Positions 51,786-59,599 of a stretch of 64,000 bases of DNA are shown here, piece by piece. This DNA is from UBA12191 sp009937185 (GTDB lineage Bacteria; Planctomycetota; UBA8108; UBA1146). The notes below the pieces were generated by a model. It worked only from the letters and a program-made list of their open reading frames with translations. It made no database searches and had not been told where the DNA came from. Each line of letters starts with the position of its first letter. The stretch's first letter is position 1. The position numbers and the translations under genes were made by a program. The stretch spans positions 150,591 to 214,590 of the forward strand of contig CALJGL010000012.1 of the NCBI GenBank assembly GCA_938075155.1. The letters run 5' to 3'.

Positions 51786-53948
51786 ATGCCGACTCAGAGT
51801 AAAAAAAACAAGAAATCCCCCGGTCGCCCCAGGAAGGCAGAGGAGCCCAAAGTGGACCTTCAAGGACTGGAGAAGCCTGATCTTCTCGACATCTATAGAA
51901 ACATGTTCCTCAGTCGAGAAATCGATGAGGAAGAGATTCGATTAAAGGGAAAAGGGAAGATCTTCTTCCAAATCAACGGCTGTGGCCACGAAGCGATCAA
52001 CACAGTGTTGGGAAGGGTGCTGGATCCGGGAAAAGATTGGTTTTTTCCTTACTACCGCGATCGTGCCCTCATGCTTCAACTCGGATTGACTCCGACAGAA
52101 ATGTTGAAAATGGGAACAGCGGCTCATGATGAGCCTGCGGGTGCGGGTCGACAAATGCCTTCCCACTGGGGAGCGAAGCATTTACATGTCGTCAATCAGT
52201 CGTCGTGTACGGGAAGCCAATGCCTTCATGCAGTGGGAACTGCAGAAGCGTGGAAAAAGGGTCAAGAAGACGAGTCTCTGAGAGAGCACATTTCGGATTG
52301 GTCCGAGGGCGAAATCGTTCACGTTTCAGTGGGAGACGGAACGACGAGTGAAGGTGAATTTTGGGAATCTCTGAGTACTGCCTGTAATCTCGAATTACCC
52401 GTGCTGTTTGTCGTCGAGGACAATGGCTATGCCATCAGTGTTCCCGTCGAGGTGAATACCCCTGGTGGATCCATCTCCAATCTGGTTCTGGGATTCCCCG
52501 GACTGGATGTTCGAGAAGTCGACGGCTGTGATCCGATCGCTTGCCACGCCATGTTGACTAAAGTGGTGGCTGACATGCGAAGAGGCAATGGTCCAACCCT
52601 GATCCATGCCAAGGTTGTTCGCCCTTACAGCCACAGTTTGTCCGATGATGAGAGACTCTACAGAACTAGCGCAGAACGTGAAGAAGAGGCGGATAGAGAC
52701 CCTCTGTTGTCTTTCCCCAAGTTCTTATTGGAGAACGGGCTGGCCGATGAGGAGACTCTAGAGGGTATTCGGACAGAAGTGAAAGCCGCTGTCAGGGAAG
52801 CATCTGATATCGCTGTCGCTTCTCGGCAACCTTCGAGCGATACCGTACTCGATCATCTCTATTCACCTGAAGTTGACCCCACCTCGTCAGAGTTTGAAAC
52901 CAAAGTGGAAGTTGAAGAGGGTGCGACACCGACCACGATGGTCGATCTCATCAATGCTTCCATGAGGGACGAGATGCGTCGGAATCCTACCATTCATATG
53001 TTTGGTGAAGACGTCGCAGATGCCAGTCGTCCCGAAGCGTTGGCAGAGGTCAAAGGCAAGGGTGGCGTTTTCAAAGCGACCTTTGGCTTACAAAGAGAAT
53101 TCGGAGAGGCTCGCGTCTACAACTCTCCTTTGGCAGAGGCCAATATCGTGGGTCGGGCCATCGGAATGGCTGTTCGTGGACTCAAGCCGGTCGTTGAAAT
53201 TCAGTTCCTCGATTATATCTGGCCTGCCTACCATCAGATTCGTTCAGAATTGGCACTGATGCGCTGGAGATCTGCGGGCGCGGATAAATGCCCCGTCGTG
53301 ATTCGAGTGGCCAGTGGAGGTTACTTGCGGGGTGGAGCGGTTTACCACAGCCAGTCTGCAGAGACGCTTTTCACTCACATTCCCGGCTTGCGGGTGGTGA
53401 TGCCCAGTAATGCCACGGATGCCAATGGATTGTTGAGAACAGCAATGCGCTGTGACGATCCGGTGATTTTCTTGGAGCACAAACATCTCTATCGTCAGAC
53501 TCATAACAAAGGGGCTTATCCCGGATCTGATTTCATGATTCCGTTTGGAAAAGCAGCCCGGGTTCGTGAGGGTGATCGATTGACGATTGTCACCTATGGT
53601 GCGCTCGTTCAGCGATGCATGACAGCGGCCAAGACTCTTGCCGAAGAAGGAATAGAGGTCGAGATTCTCGATCTTAGGACACTGGCTCCCTACGACTGGA
53701 ATTCCATTGAGGAGTCGGTCAAAAGAAACCATAAGGTTCTCATTGCTCACGAAGAATCGTTATCTTGGGGGTATGGAGCAGAGTTAGCGGCCAGAATCCA
53801 AGATGAACTCTTTGATCATTTGGATGCCCCTGTGAGAAGAGTCGGTGCTATGGATTGTTTTGTGGCATATGCCCCAGAATTAGAGGAAGTCATCCTTCCT
53901 CAACCAGAGAATGTGGCACAAGCAGCCAGAGATCTGGCATTATATTAG
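51786..53948 (+). CDS. Fused E1 alpha-beta of a branched-chain/pyruvate-type 2-oxoacid dehydrogenase
   Basis: This 720-residue protein carries a complete E1-alpha (about 30-350) with the thiamine diphosphate motif Gly183-Asp-Gly ... Asn213 and a complete E1-beta (about 385-720) with Val-Tyr-His-Ser-Gln. It should decarboxylate 2-oxoacids and reductively acylate the E2 lipoyl domains. The alpha part most resembles the 2-oxoisovalerate type. The first 22 residues are a Lys-rich tail containing Ser-Pro-Gly-Arg-Pro-Arg-Lys, which looks like an AT-hook. GAGG lies about nine bases before the ATG. It is transcribed away from the E3-E1beta-E2 genes and is followed by its own terminator. Confidence 0.9.
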   Translation: MPTQSKKNKKSPGRPRKAEEPKVDLQGLEKPDLLDIYRNMFLSREIDEEEIRLKGKGKIFFQINGCGHEAINTVLGRVLDPGKDWFFPYYRDRALMLQLGLTPTEMLKMGTAAHDEPAGAGRQMPSHWGAKHLHVVNQSSCTGSQCLHAVGTAEAWKKGQEDESLREHISDWSEGEIVHVSVGDGTTSEGEFWESLSTACNLELPVLFVVEDNGYAISVPVEVNTPGGSISNLVLGFPGLDVREVDGCDPIACHAMLTKVVADMRRGNGPTLIHAKVVRPYSHSLSDDERLYRTSAEREEEADRDPLLSFPKFLLENGLADEETLEGIRTEVKAAVREASDIAVASRQPSSDTVLDHLYSPEVDPTSSEFETKVEVEEGATPTTMVDLINASMRDEMRRNPTIHMFGEDVADASRPEALAEVKGKGGVFKATFGLQREFGEARVYNSPLAEANIVGRAIGMAVRGLKPVVEIQFLDYIWPAYHQIRSELALMRWRSAGADKCPVVIRVASGGYLRGGAVYHSQSAETLFTHIPGLRVVMPSNATDANGLLRTAMRCDDPVIFLEHKHLYRQTHNKGAYPGSDFMIPFGKAARVREGDRLTIVTYGALVQRCMTAAKTLAEEGIEVEILDLRTLAPYDWNSIEESVKRNHKVLIAHEESLSWGYGAELAARIQDELFDHLDAPVRRVGAMDCFVAYAPELEEVILPQPENVAQAARDLALY

Positions 53949-54014
53949 ATCCCTCATTAAAGGAGGGTCCTGATGGAACCGGATGAAGTCCACTTCCGTT
54001 GTTCCTGAAGGTTG

Positions 54015-54031
54015 AGATCCGTCACGGATCT
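54015..54031. repeat. Short perfect inverted repeat
   Basis: AGATCCG (54015-54021) pairs with CGGATCT (54025-54031) around TCA. It lies 67 bases after the fused E1 stop and upstream of the main terminator; no T run follows. Confidence 0.6.
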
Positions 54032-54070
54032 GTCGAGGCCTTCGTTTCCCATTTGCAGGGGAGCGAGCTG

Positions 54071-54098
54071 AACTGCCGCCGAAGTGTCGGCAGTTTTT
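54071..54098 (+). terminator. Intrinsic terminator after the fused E1 gene
   Basis: AACTGCCG (54071-54078) pairs with CGGCAGTT (54088-54095) around CCGAAGTGT, and the run continues TTT. It is 50 bases before the ftsH start and should separate the E1 and ftsH transcripts. Confidence 0.8.
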
Positions 54099-54147
54099 GT
54101 GTGCAGGATATTTACGTTCCTGTCTGTTTTAGAGCGAGGAGTTTCCA

Positions 54148-56187
54148 TTGAGAGAATCTGACCAGAGAGATCCTGAAGATAACGAAGAGAATGAATCCGG
54201 GACTCCGTCCTGGAATCAAAGACCTTGGTTTTGGTTCCTAATGCTCATGCTCTTTGTCGTGACCTTGATGAATGTGTTCAGTGACAGTGATCGCATGGGG
54301 GCACTCGAGGTTGAGTCCACGCGCCTTTTTGAAGAGGCACAGCGAGGCAATATCGAGAGGCTGAAGGAATCGGAACAAGAAATTTTCGTGGCTCAGCTGA
54401 AGAGTGAAATCATCGTTCCGAAAACACAGCTGGGATCGAGCGAAGATGTTCCGAGTAACAAAATCTACGCCACAGTCCCGAGTGAAATTCAAAAAGATCT
54501 GTTTGCGATCTGTGCCGAGCGTAATGCTCCGGTCATCTTTCTGACCAACAGCACGCCTGCTTGGCAGGTTGTCGTTAGTGGCTTCCTTCCAATTCTGATT
54601 CTGGTGCTCTTCTTTTGGTGGATGAGCAACAGAGTGAAAAGGCAGATGGGTGGGCCCGGGATTTTTGGAAAGTTTGGCGGGAATCAAGCCAAGCGATTTG
54701 AAAAAGGTGAAGGTTCCGTCACATTTGAAGATGTCGCGGGACTCAAAAATGTAAAAAAAGAGCTTCAAGAGTTGGTCGAATTTCTGCGAGAGCCCGAAAG
54801 ATTCACTCAACTTGGAGCAAAGATTCCCAAGGGTGTTTTGTTGGTTGGACCTCCGGGTACCGGAAAAACACTTTTAGCCCGTGCCGTTGCAGGTGAAGCG
54901 GAAGTCCCCTTCTTTTCCATCTCCGGATCGGAATTCATCGAACTCTTTGTCGGTGTCGGGGCATCCCGAGTCCGGGAACTTTTCGATGAGGCTAAGAAGA
55001 GTGCTCCTTGCATCGTCTTCATTGACGAAATCGATGCCGTCGGCCGGTCCCGCGGAGCGGGTCTCGGTGGAGGGCATGACGAGCGAGAGCAGACACTGAA
55101 TCAAATCTTGTCGGAAATGGACGGATTTGAAAGCAATCAGGCCGTGATCGTCCTCGCTGCTACGAATAGACCCGATGTTCTCGATGCCGCTCTTGTGCGA
55201 CCGGGGCGATTCGATCGTCAGGTGGTGGTCGAGAGACCTCAGAAAGATGGTCGAAAAGCGATTCTCGGCGTACACACCCGAAACATGCCATTGTCATCGG
55301 ATGTCGATATGGAATCTCTGGCAAGAGGAACGATTGGTTTCTCGGGTGCTGATTTGGAAAACCTCGCCAATGAAGCGGCTTTGATGGCGGCTCGTCAGGG
55401 GCACAACCGCATCACTCAGGGAGATTTCGAGAGAGCTAAAGATAAAATCCAACTCGGAACACTTCGTGACGAGGCGATGAGTGAAAAAGAAAAGAAACTT
55501 ACCGCATACCACGAAGCGGGCCACGCATTGCTAGCACTGCTTCTCCCAGAGACGGATCCCGTACACTCTGTCACCATTGTTCCTCGTGGTAGAGCTCTTG
55601 GAGTGACACAACAGTTGCCGCTTGAAGAGACGCACAATTACTCGAAAACCTACCTTCTTAACCGTATCGCCATTCTTCTCGGAGGACGTGCCGCAGAGGA
55701 TCTTGTTTTTCAGGAGTTTACTACAGGGGCATCGAATGACCTCGAGCAAGCGACTGGGCTTGCAGAGAGAATGATCTGTCTGTGGGGAATGAGTGAAAAA
55801 ATGGGACCTGTTTCCTTCAAACGAGGCGAGGAGCACGTTTTCCTTGGCAGAGAGCTGGGGGAATCGAAGAACTTTAGTGAGCACACCGCCATGCTGATCG
55901 ACGAAGAGATCAGAACGATGCTCGATGAGGGTTACCAGAGAGCGATGCGAATCCTCAGTGAATCCCGTGAAAAGCTGGAGTTACTGACCCAGGAGTTACT
56001 CGATAAGGAAGTTCTCAATGACCGGGAAATCTATCATTTGATGGATATTCCGTTACCAGAAGCGCTTCTGGATACGAATGTGAATACTTCTGGATCCTCA
56101 GAGAAACCTTCAGGAGATCGAGTGGAAGAAAAATCGGATCTTCCTCCTGAGGTTGATCCGGGTTTGCTGGGCCTCGAAGGATCCTGA
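54148..56187 (+). CDS. ftsH: ATP-dependent zinc metalloprotease FtsH
   Basis: This 679-residue membrane AAA+ protease degrades membrane and regulatory proteins. Membrane helix 1 is near residues 27-44 and helix 2 near 132-156, with a periplasmic domain between. The AAA domain has Walker A Gly-Pro-Pro-Gly-Thr-Gly-Lys-Thr, the pore Phe-Val-Gly-Val-Gly, Walker B Ile-Val-Phe-Ile-Asp-Glu-Ile-Asp and the second region of homology Arg-Pro-Gly-Arg-Phe-Asp-Arg. The protease has the zinc motif His-Glu-Ala-Gly-His. The acidic C-terminal tail is about 50 residues long. The start is TTG, with GCGAGGAG eight bases upstream; no ATG fits before the first helix. Confidence 0.95.
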   Translation: MRESDQRDPEDNEENESGTPSWNQRPWFWFLMLMLFVVTLMNVFSDSDRMGALEVESTRLFEEAQRGNIERLKESEQEIFVAQLKSEIIVPKTQLGSSEDVPSNKIYATVPSEIQKDLFAICAERNAPVIFLTNSTPAWQVVVSGFLPILILVLFFWWMSNRVKRQMGGPGIFGKFGGNQAKRFEKGEGSVTFEDVAGLKNVKKELQELVEFLREPERFTQLGAKIPKGVLLVGPPGTGKTLLARAVAGEAEVPFFSISGSEFIELFVGVGASRVRELFDEAKKSAPCIVFIDEIDAVGRSRGAGLGGGHDEREQTLNQILSEMDGFESNQAVIVLAATNRPDVLDAALVRPGRFDRQVVVERPQKDGRKAILGVHTRNMPLSSDVDMESLARGTIGFSGADLENLANEAALMAARQGHNRITQGDFERAKDKIQLGTLRDEAMSEKEKKLTAYHEAGHALLALLLPETDPVHSVTIVPRGRALGVTQQLPLEETHNYSKTYLLNRIAILLGGRAAEDLVFQEFTTGASNDLEQATGLAERMICLWGMSEKMGPVSFKRGEEHVFLGRELGESKNFSEHTAMLIDEEIRTMLDEGYQRAMRILSESREKLELLTQELLDKEVLNDREIYHLMDIPLPEALLDTNVNTSGSSEKPSGDRVEEKSDLPPEVDPGLLGLEGS

Positions 56188-56243
56188 TCAGAGCGTATCT
56201 TTTTGACGGCTGAGGCAGGCTTTTCGTCTGATGGCGGAGCTTC

Positions 56244-56269
56244 GGGTTGTTCCACTGGGTTGTTCCACT
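56244..56269. repeat. 13-base perfect tandem duplication
   Basis: GGGTTGTTCCACT occurs at 56244-56256 and again at 56257-56269 in the 138-base gap between ftsH and the pseudokinase gene. It may be a recent slippage product; no regulatory role is evident. Confidence 0.9.
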
Positions 56270-56325
56270 TGATTCTCCAGTGCAACATTCTTGCATGACC
56301 TTAGTCATCAGGGGGATGGTTCAAA

Positions 56326-58116
56326 GTGTCGGGTAATCCAGGAAAATTCTTCGTAGAAGATACCGAAAACACCGGGGGTGGTACGCATGATCTCCAGCCG
56401 GATTCGGGTCTCAGGGGAAGGCCTCCTGGAGAGGTTGACGTAGATTCTACGAAAACTACTTCTGACTGGCATTCCCAACTGCGGTGGCTTTCCTCAAATA
56501 TGGAACAGCGTACCGATCAAACTGACCTGAGACTGATGACTCTGGATCAACTGCCAGAGAATGTGATGACATTACAGGACGGTGTTGCCCTGACCCGTTC
56601 GGATCCCTCCCGGAAGTGGGATGTCTTGTTGATCGGCGGAATGCATACCCTGGTCAGCGAGTTTGCCGTTCTCGCCAGATCTTTTTCATATCTCTATGAA
56701 TCCGGAGTGCCCGTTTCTGCGATATCTCCAGATGCGATTCTCATGGGCAGTGATCGTCGGCTCTACATTGTCTCTAATCGATTGCAGCCAAAAGAAGAGC
56801 AAGATCTGGATGAAGTTGCCGCGAGAATTGCTCCAGAAGTTCTGCTGGCAAGTCATGATTCAAAGTTGAATGAATCCCAAATCGTTTATGCATTAGCGGT
56901 CTTGCTACACGAATGTGTTCTGGGTTCTCCTCCCTGGTCCGGTCGAGACGCGACAGAGGTCGCGGATCGATTGTTGTCCGGTGTTTGCTTGCTGGATCAA
57001 TCAGAGGTTCCCCTGAACCCCCCTGGATTGAAGGGGCTACTGCGAGATTCTCTCGCGATTGATCCTGCTCGAAGACCGGGAACCCTGAAGGGATTTGCCA
57101 GCATGCTGGAAGCCGTCAGGGATGGAGAGAGACCTCGATCAAGATCGCGATCGGGATCGCTAGAGCCGCCCCGATTGTGGCGACTGAGAGTGGCGCTCTT
57201 TGGAGTCCTGTTGGTGATTGCAGCATTGATTGGTCGTTTTGCAGGGACTGAGGAAACCTCATTCGACATGTCTGGTGAACTGGCCAAAGTGATGTTGGTT
57301 CGACCTCTACCGCTTCATGGCGAAGAGCCACCCGTGGATCCTTTCGCTATTCGCTTGTTTCTTCGTTATGAACTGCGCGCACGATCACAGACTCAAGACC
57401 CTGAAGTTCAAAGGCAGTTTGCGTGGGTCAGCCTTCGAGCGGGGCGGAACCAACTGGCCAGAACGGCAGCGCAATATGCGACTCGAATAGAACCGGGGCG
57501 TCCCGGTTCGTGGGTGGTCATGGGGATCTCTGCGATCGAGTTGGGAGATTCGGGCGGAGTGATCGAAATCGAAAGGGGACTAGAGCTTGAGCCCCTCGAT
57601 GATTTTGATCGCTGGAGTCTTGTCGCTGGGAACTTGTATCTGTTGAGGTTTGACAATGCACTGGAAGAATTGAACCGAATGGTCGTCACTGATTCTGGTG
57701 ATGCTGATCTGTGGTTTCATAAAGCTTTATGCGAGATGCATATGGGAGATCTCAAATCTGCTCGGACCTCCATCGATAGATGCCGGAAATTGAATCCTCT
57801 CGACGGATGGAATGATTGGTTGTTTGCCGAAATCGCTCATGCGGATGGGCGTATTGGTGTCACTCGAGAAACACTCGAAATCTCTCAGGCACGATTGCAT
57901 GCAGCAGACTCTTTGGCTTTGCGAACCGCTTCACTTTGGGATCGCCTCGGAAGTAAAAAGACGGCGAATGATTGGTTGAAGCGATCTCGGAAAAATGTGA
58001 ATGACTGGCAAGATATTGAGTGGCGTAGAGGTGGAAGAATTGTTCTTCCGAAAAGGGCGATTCTTTTCTTAGGGCCGCCCGCTCCCCCGGAAACTTCGAA
58101 AAATACATCTGAATAA
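56326..58116 (+). CDS. Pseudokinase-like protein with membrane helix and TPR domain
   Basis: This is a 596-residue protein. Residues about 95-265 look like the C-lobe of a Ser/Thr kinase: Ser-Pro-Asp-Ala-Ile-Leu-Met with Leu-Tyr-Ile-Val-Ser in place of the catalytic and DFG loops, Ala-Pro-Glu-Val-Leu-Leu, a Leu-Leu-His-Glu-Cys-Val-Leu-Gly-Ser-Pro-Pro-Trp helix and Asp-Pro-Ala-Arg-Arg-Pro. The ATP lysine, HRD and DFG aspartates are missing, so it should not phosphorylate. A basic Arg/Ser stretch (270-278) and one membrane helix (286-304) follow, then periplasmic TPR-like repeats (about 355-570). The start is GTG, with AGGGGGA about ten bases upstream. It probably scaffolds partners across the inner membrane. 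Confidence 0.75.
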   Translation: MSGNPGKFFVEDTENTGGGTHDLQPDSGLRGRPPGEVDVDSTKTTSDWHSQLRWLSSNMEQRTDQTDLRLMTLDQLPENVMTLQDGVALTRSDPSRKWDVLLIGGMHTLVSEFAVLARSFSYLYESGVPVSAISPDAILMGSDRRLYIVSNRLQPKEEQDLDEVAARIAPEVLLASHDSKLNESQIVYALAVLLHECVLGSPPWSGRDATEVADRLLSGVCLLDQSEVPLNPPGLKGLLRDSLAIDPARRPGTLKGFASMLEAVRDGERPRSRSRSGSLEPPRLWRLRVALFGVLLVIAALIGRFAGTEETSFDMSGELAKVMLVRPLPLHGEEPPVDPFAIRLFLRYELRARSQTQDPEVQRQFAWVSLRAGRNQLARTAAQYATRIEPGRPGSWVVMGISAIELGDSGGVIEIERGLELEPLDDFDRWSLVAGNLYLLRFDNALEELNRMVVTDSGDADLWFHKALCEMHMGDLKSARTSIDRCRKLNPLDGWNDWLFAEIAHADGRIGVTRETLEISQARLHAADSLALRTASLWDRLGSKKTANDWLKRSRKNVNDWQDIEWRRGGRIVLPKRAILFLGPPAPPETSKNTSE

Positions 58117-58198
58117 AGTTCTGTGCGCTCCGTCATCCCCTTTATGAACGATCCAGTGCAAGGGTGTACTGGCGATCATAAGTTGAAAGGAGCGGGCG

Positions 58199-58753
58199 AT
58201 GATGACCCGAATCTTGATGGGGATAAGCACCATCACTCTATTTTTCACACTGGCTCCAGAAGCCGTAGAAGCGAGTCCCTCTAGAGACGGGTTGATAACT
58301 CTGACAGCTCAACCATGGCTCTCAGGAGGGTGTCAGACCGGTCCCCGGAGATCCTCTAGAGTCGTGCGTTCACAGAGGTCTTTGCCACGGAGAAGCCTCC
58401 GCCAACGAACGATCCGAAGAGGTCAGCACCATCTTGCCGGAGTGACGTTCTATATCGATGGGGTGAAGAAAAGACGCCTTTCATGCGGAATGGTTCAGAG
58501 ATGGATTCCAGCGCATTACCAATCCCGAGTGCAAAAGGTCAAAATTCAGGGGCAGTGTCGTCCACAAGTGAGATACAGGAATGAATACCGTTGTGGAGTT
58601 CTTGTCCGGACACCTTACACAGTCATGGTTCAGGCGCCGGACCAATGGGTAAAAAAGAAGGTTCGTCACTATGTTCGCGGTGCATGGTCGACTGAAAAGG
58701 GTCAAAGGTGCAGAGTCAGGGATTGCAGCCATGAGGGCTCGTTCCGCCATTAA
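58199..58753 (+). CDS. Exported Arg- and Cys-rich hypothetical protein
   Basis: This 184-residue protein starts with a signal peptide (about residues 1-25, ending Ala-Val-Glu-Ala). The mature part is extremely basic: Arg makes up about one residue in six, concentrated between 50 and 78. It contains about six cysteines that could form disulfides in the periplasm (Gly-Gly-Cys, Leu-Ser-Cys, Gly-Gln-Cys, Arg-Cys-Gly, Gln-Arg-Cys, Arg-Asp-Cys). AAAGGAG lies six to nine bases before two adjacent ATG codons at 58199 and 58202. I do not recognise the family. An anion-, nucleic acid- or wall-binding role is possible but unproven. A long palindrome follows its stop. Confidence 0.7.
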   Translation: MMTRILMGISTITLFFTLAPEAVEASPSRDGLITLTAQPWLSGGCQTGPRRSSRVVRSQRSLPRRSLRQRTIRRGQHHLAGVTFYIDGVKKRRLSCGMVQRWIPAHYQSRVQKVKIQGQCRPQVRYRNEYRCGVLVRTPYTVMVQAPDQWVKKKVRHYVRGAWSTEKGQRCRVRDCSHEGSFRH

Positions 58754-58765
58754 TGACGAAGTTGG

Positions 58766-58806
58766 AATAATCCCGGAGCTGAATCTGATTCAGTTCCGGG
58801 ATTATT
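58766..58806. repeat. Near-perfect 41-base palindrome, likely transcript end
   Basis: AATAATCCCGGAGCTGAATC (58766-58785) pairs with 58787-58806 at all 20 positions if one G-T pair is allowed, around a central T. It begins 13 bases after the stop of the Arg/Cys-rich protein. It probably ends or protects that transcript; only a short TTA-TTTA follows, so it is not a classical terminator. Confidence 0.85.
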
Positions 58807-59423
58807 TAGAATTCATCCCCTTGATATCGATATATATGTCATGCATATTTCCTTTTGGAGAGCCCGTTTACCATCCCATACCCACTCCGCTCTCTAGGGT
58901 GCTGAATCGAGCACCTTCTCAGCAAGAGATTGAATAGATGACATTGACGCACACCAGCCTTGATATTGAGGTTTGTGCGTCTGGAAATCCTCGCCAGAAT
59001 TCGTTGCAGGCTCGCCCCCTGTTGCAGGTCGGTTCTGGAGTGAGGGTTTTGGGGAATCCATTCGGGCGAGCAGAATTTAGGCCTTGAGGCCTGTCCGGGA
59101 TGGGGGTTCCGGCTTCTGCAACGGGGATCTCATTTAGATATCAAAAGAAGATGTGTGTCGATCCTTCAAACGGTCGACAAAGTTGGCGGTGCCTCGTCCT
59201 CACGGGGGGGGCTACGCCAGGTCTTATCTTGAGATGTCTGGTCCTGAACCTCGAGAAGATCAGTAGAGCTCATTCGAACACGCGGGTGCGCTGCAAGCAG
59301 CCGTCGAGGTGTTCTGAGTCGATACGGAGTGCCTGCTCCCTTCCAATTGCCACAATGACGCTTGTCTGTCCCTGCACTCTTCAGGATAAGTGCCTTGACG
59401 TACCGTCACACAGTCCAAGCAAA

Positions 59424-59449
59424 TCCCCGTCGTGTAGGGCCGACGGGGA
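59424..59449. repeat. Hairpin upstream of the giant regulator gene
   Basis: TCCCCGTCG (59424-59432) pairs perfectly with CGACGGGGA (59441-59449) around TGTAGGGC, followed by the AT-rich ATATTTATAAG. It may be a terminator for leftover upstream transcription or a leader element. Confidence 0.65.
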
Positions 59450-59599
59450 ATATTTATAAGTATTTCTGAAACCTATACTTGTGAGAATTCCAATAAAATA
59501 GGCCGTTATAAATCTTTACGGTCGCAAGTCCCGTCGATACCCTATCCGTCTGTATTCATTACGGCCCTCGAAGAGGTGCCGAGTGTGAAGGAGAAGCAC

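Larger units (their letters stand above)
58754..59599. other. 846-base gap rich in inverted repeats
   Basis: No convincing gene lies here; a 119-codon plus-strand frame at 59100-59459 has no ribosome-binding site and an odd composition. The gap holds three inverted repeats: a 20-base-pair near-perfect palindrome at 58766-58806, an 8-base-pair stem at 58946-58953/58974-58981, and a 9-base-pair stem at 59424-59449. An AT-rich stretch at 59450-59510 may carry the promoter of the giant regulator gene. The region could hold a long 5' leader, a small RNA or binding sites. Confidence 0.5.

Noticed and set aside
59100..59459. 119-codon plus-strand frame in the gap before the giant regulator
   Set aside because: No ribosome-binding site, composition unlike the neighbours, and a hairpin inside its 3' end.
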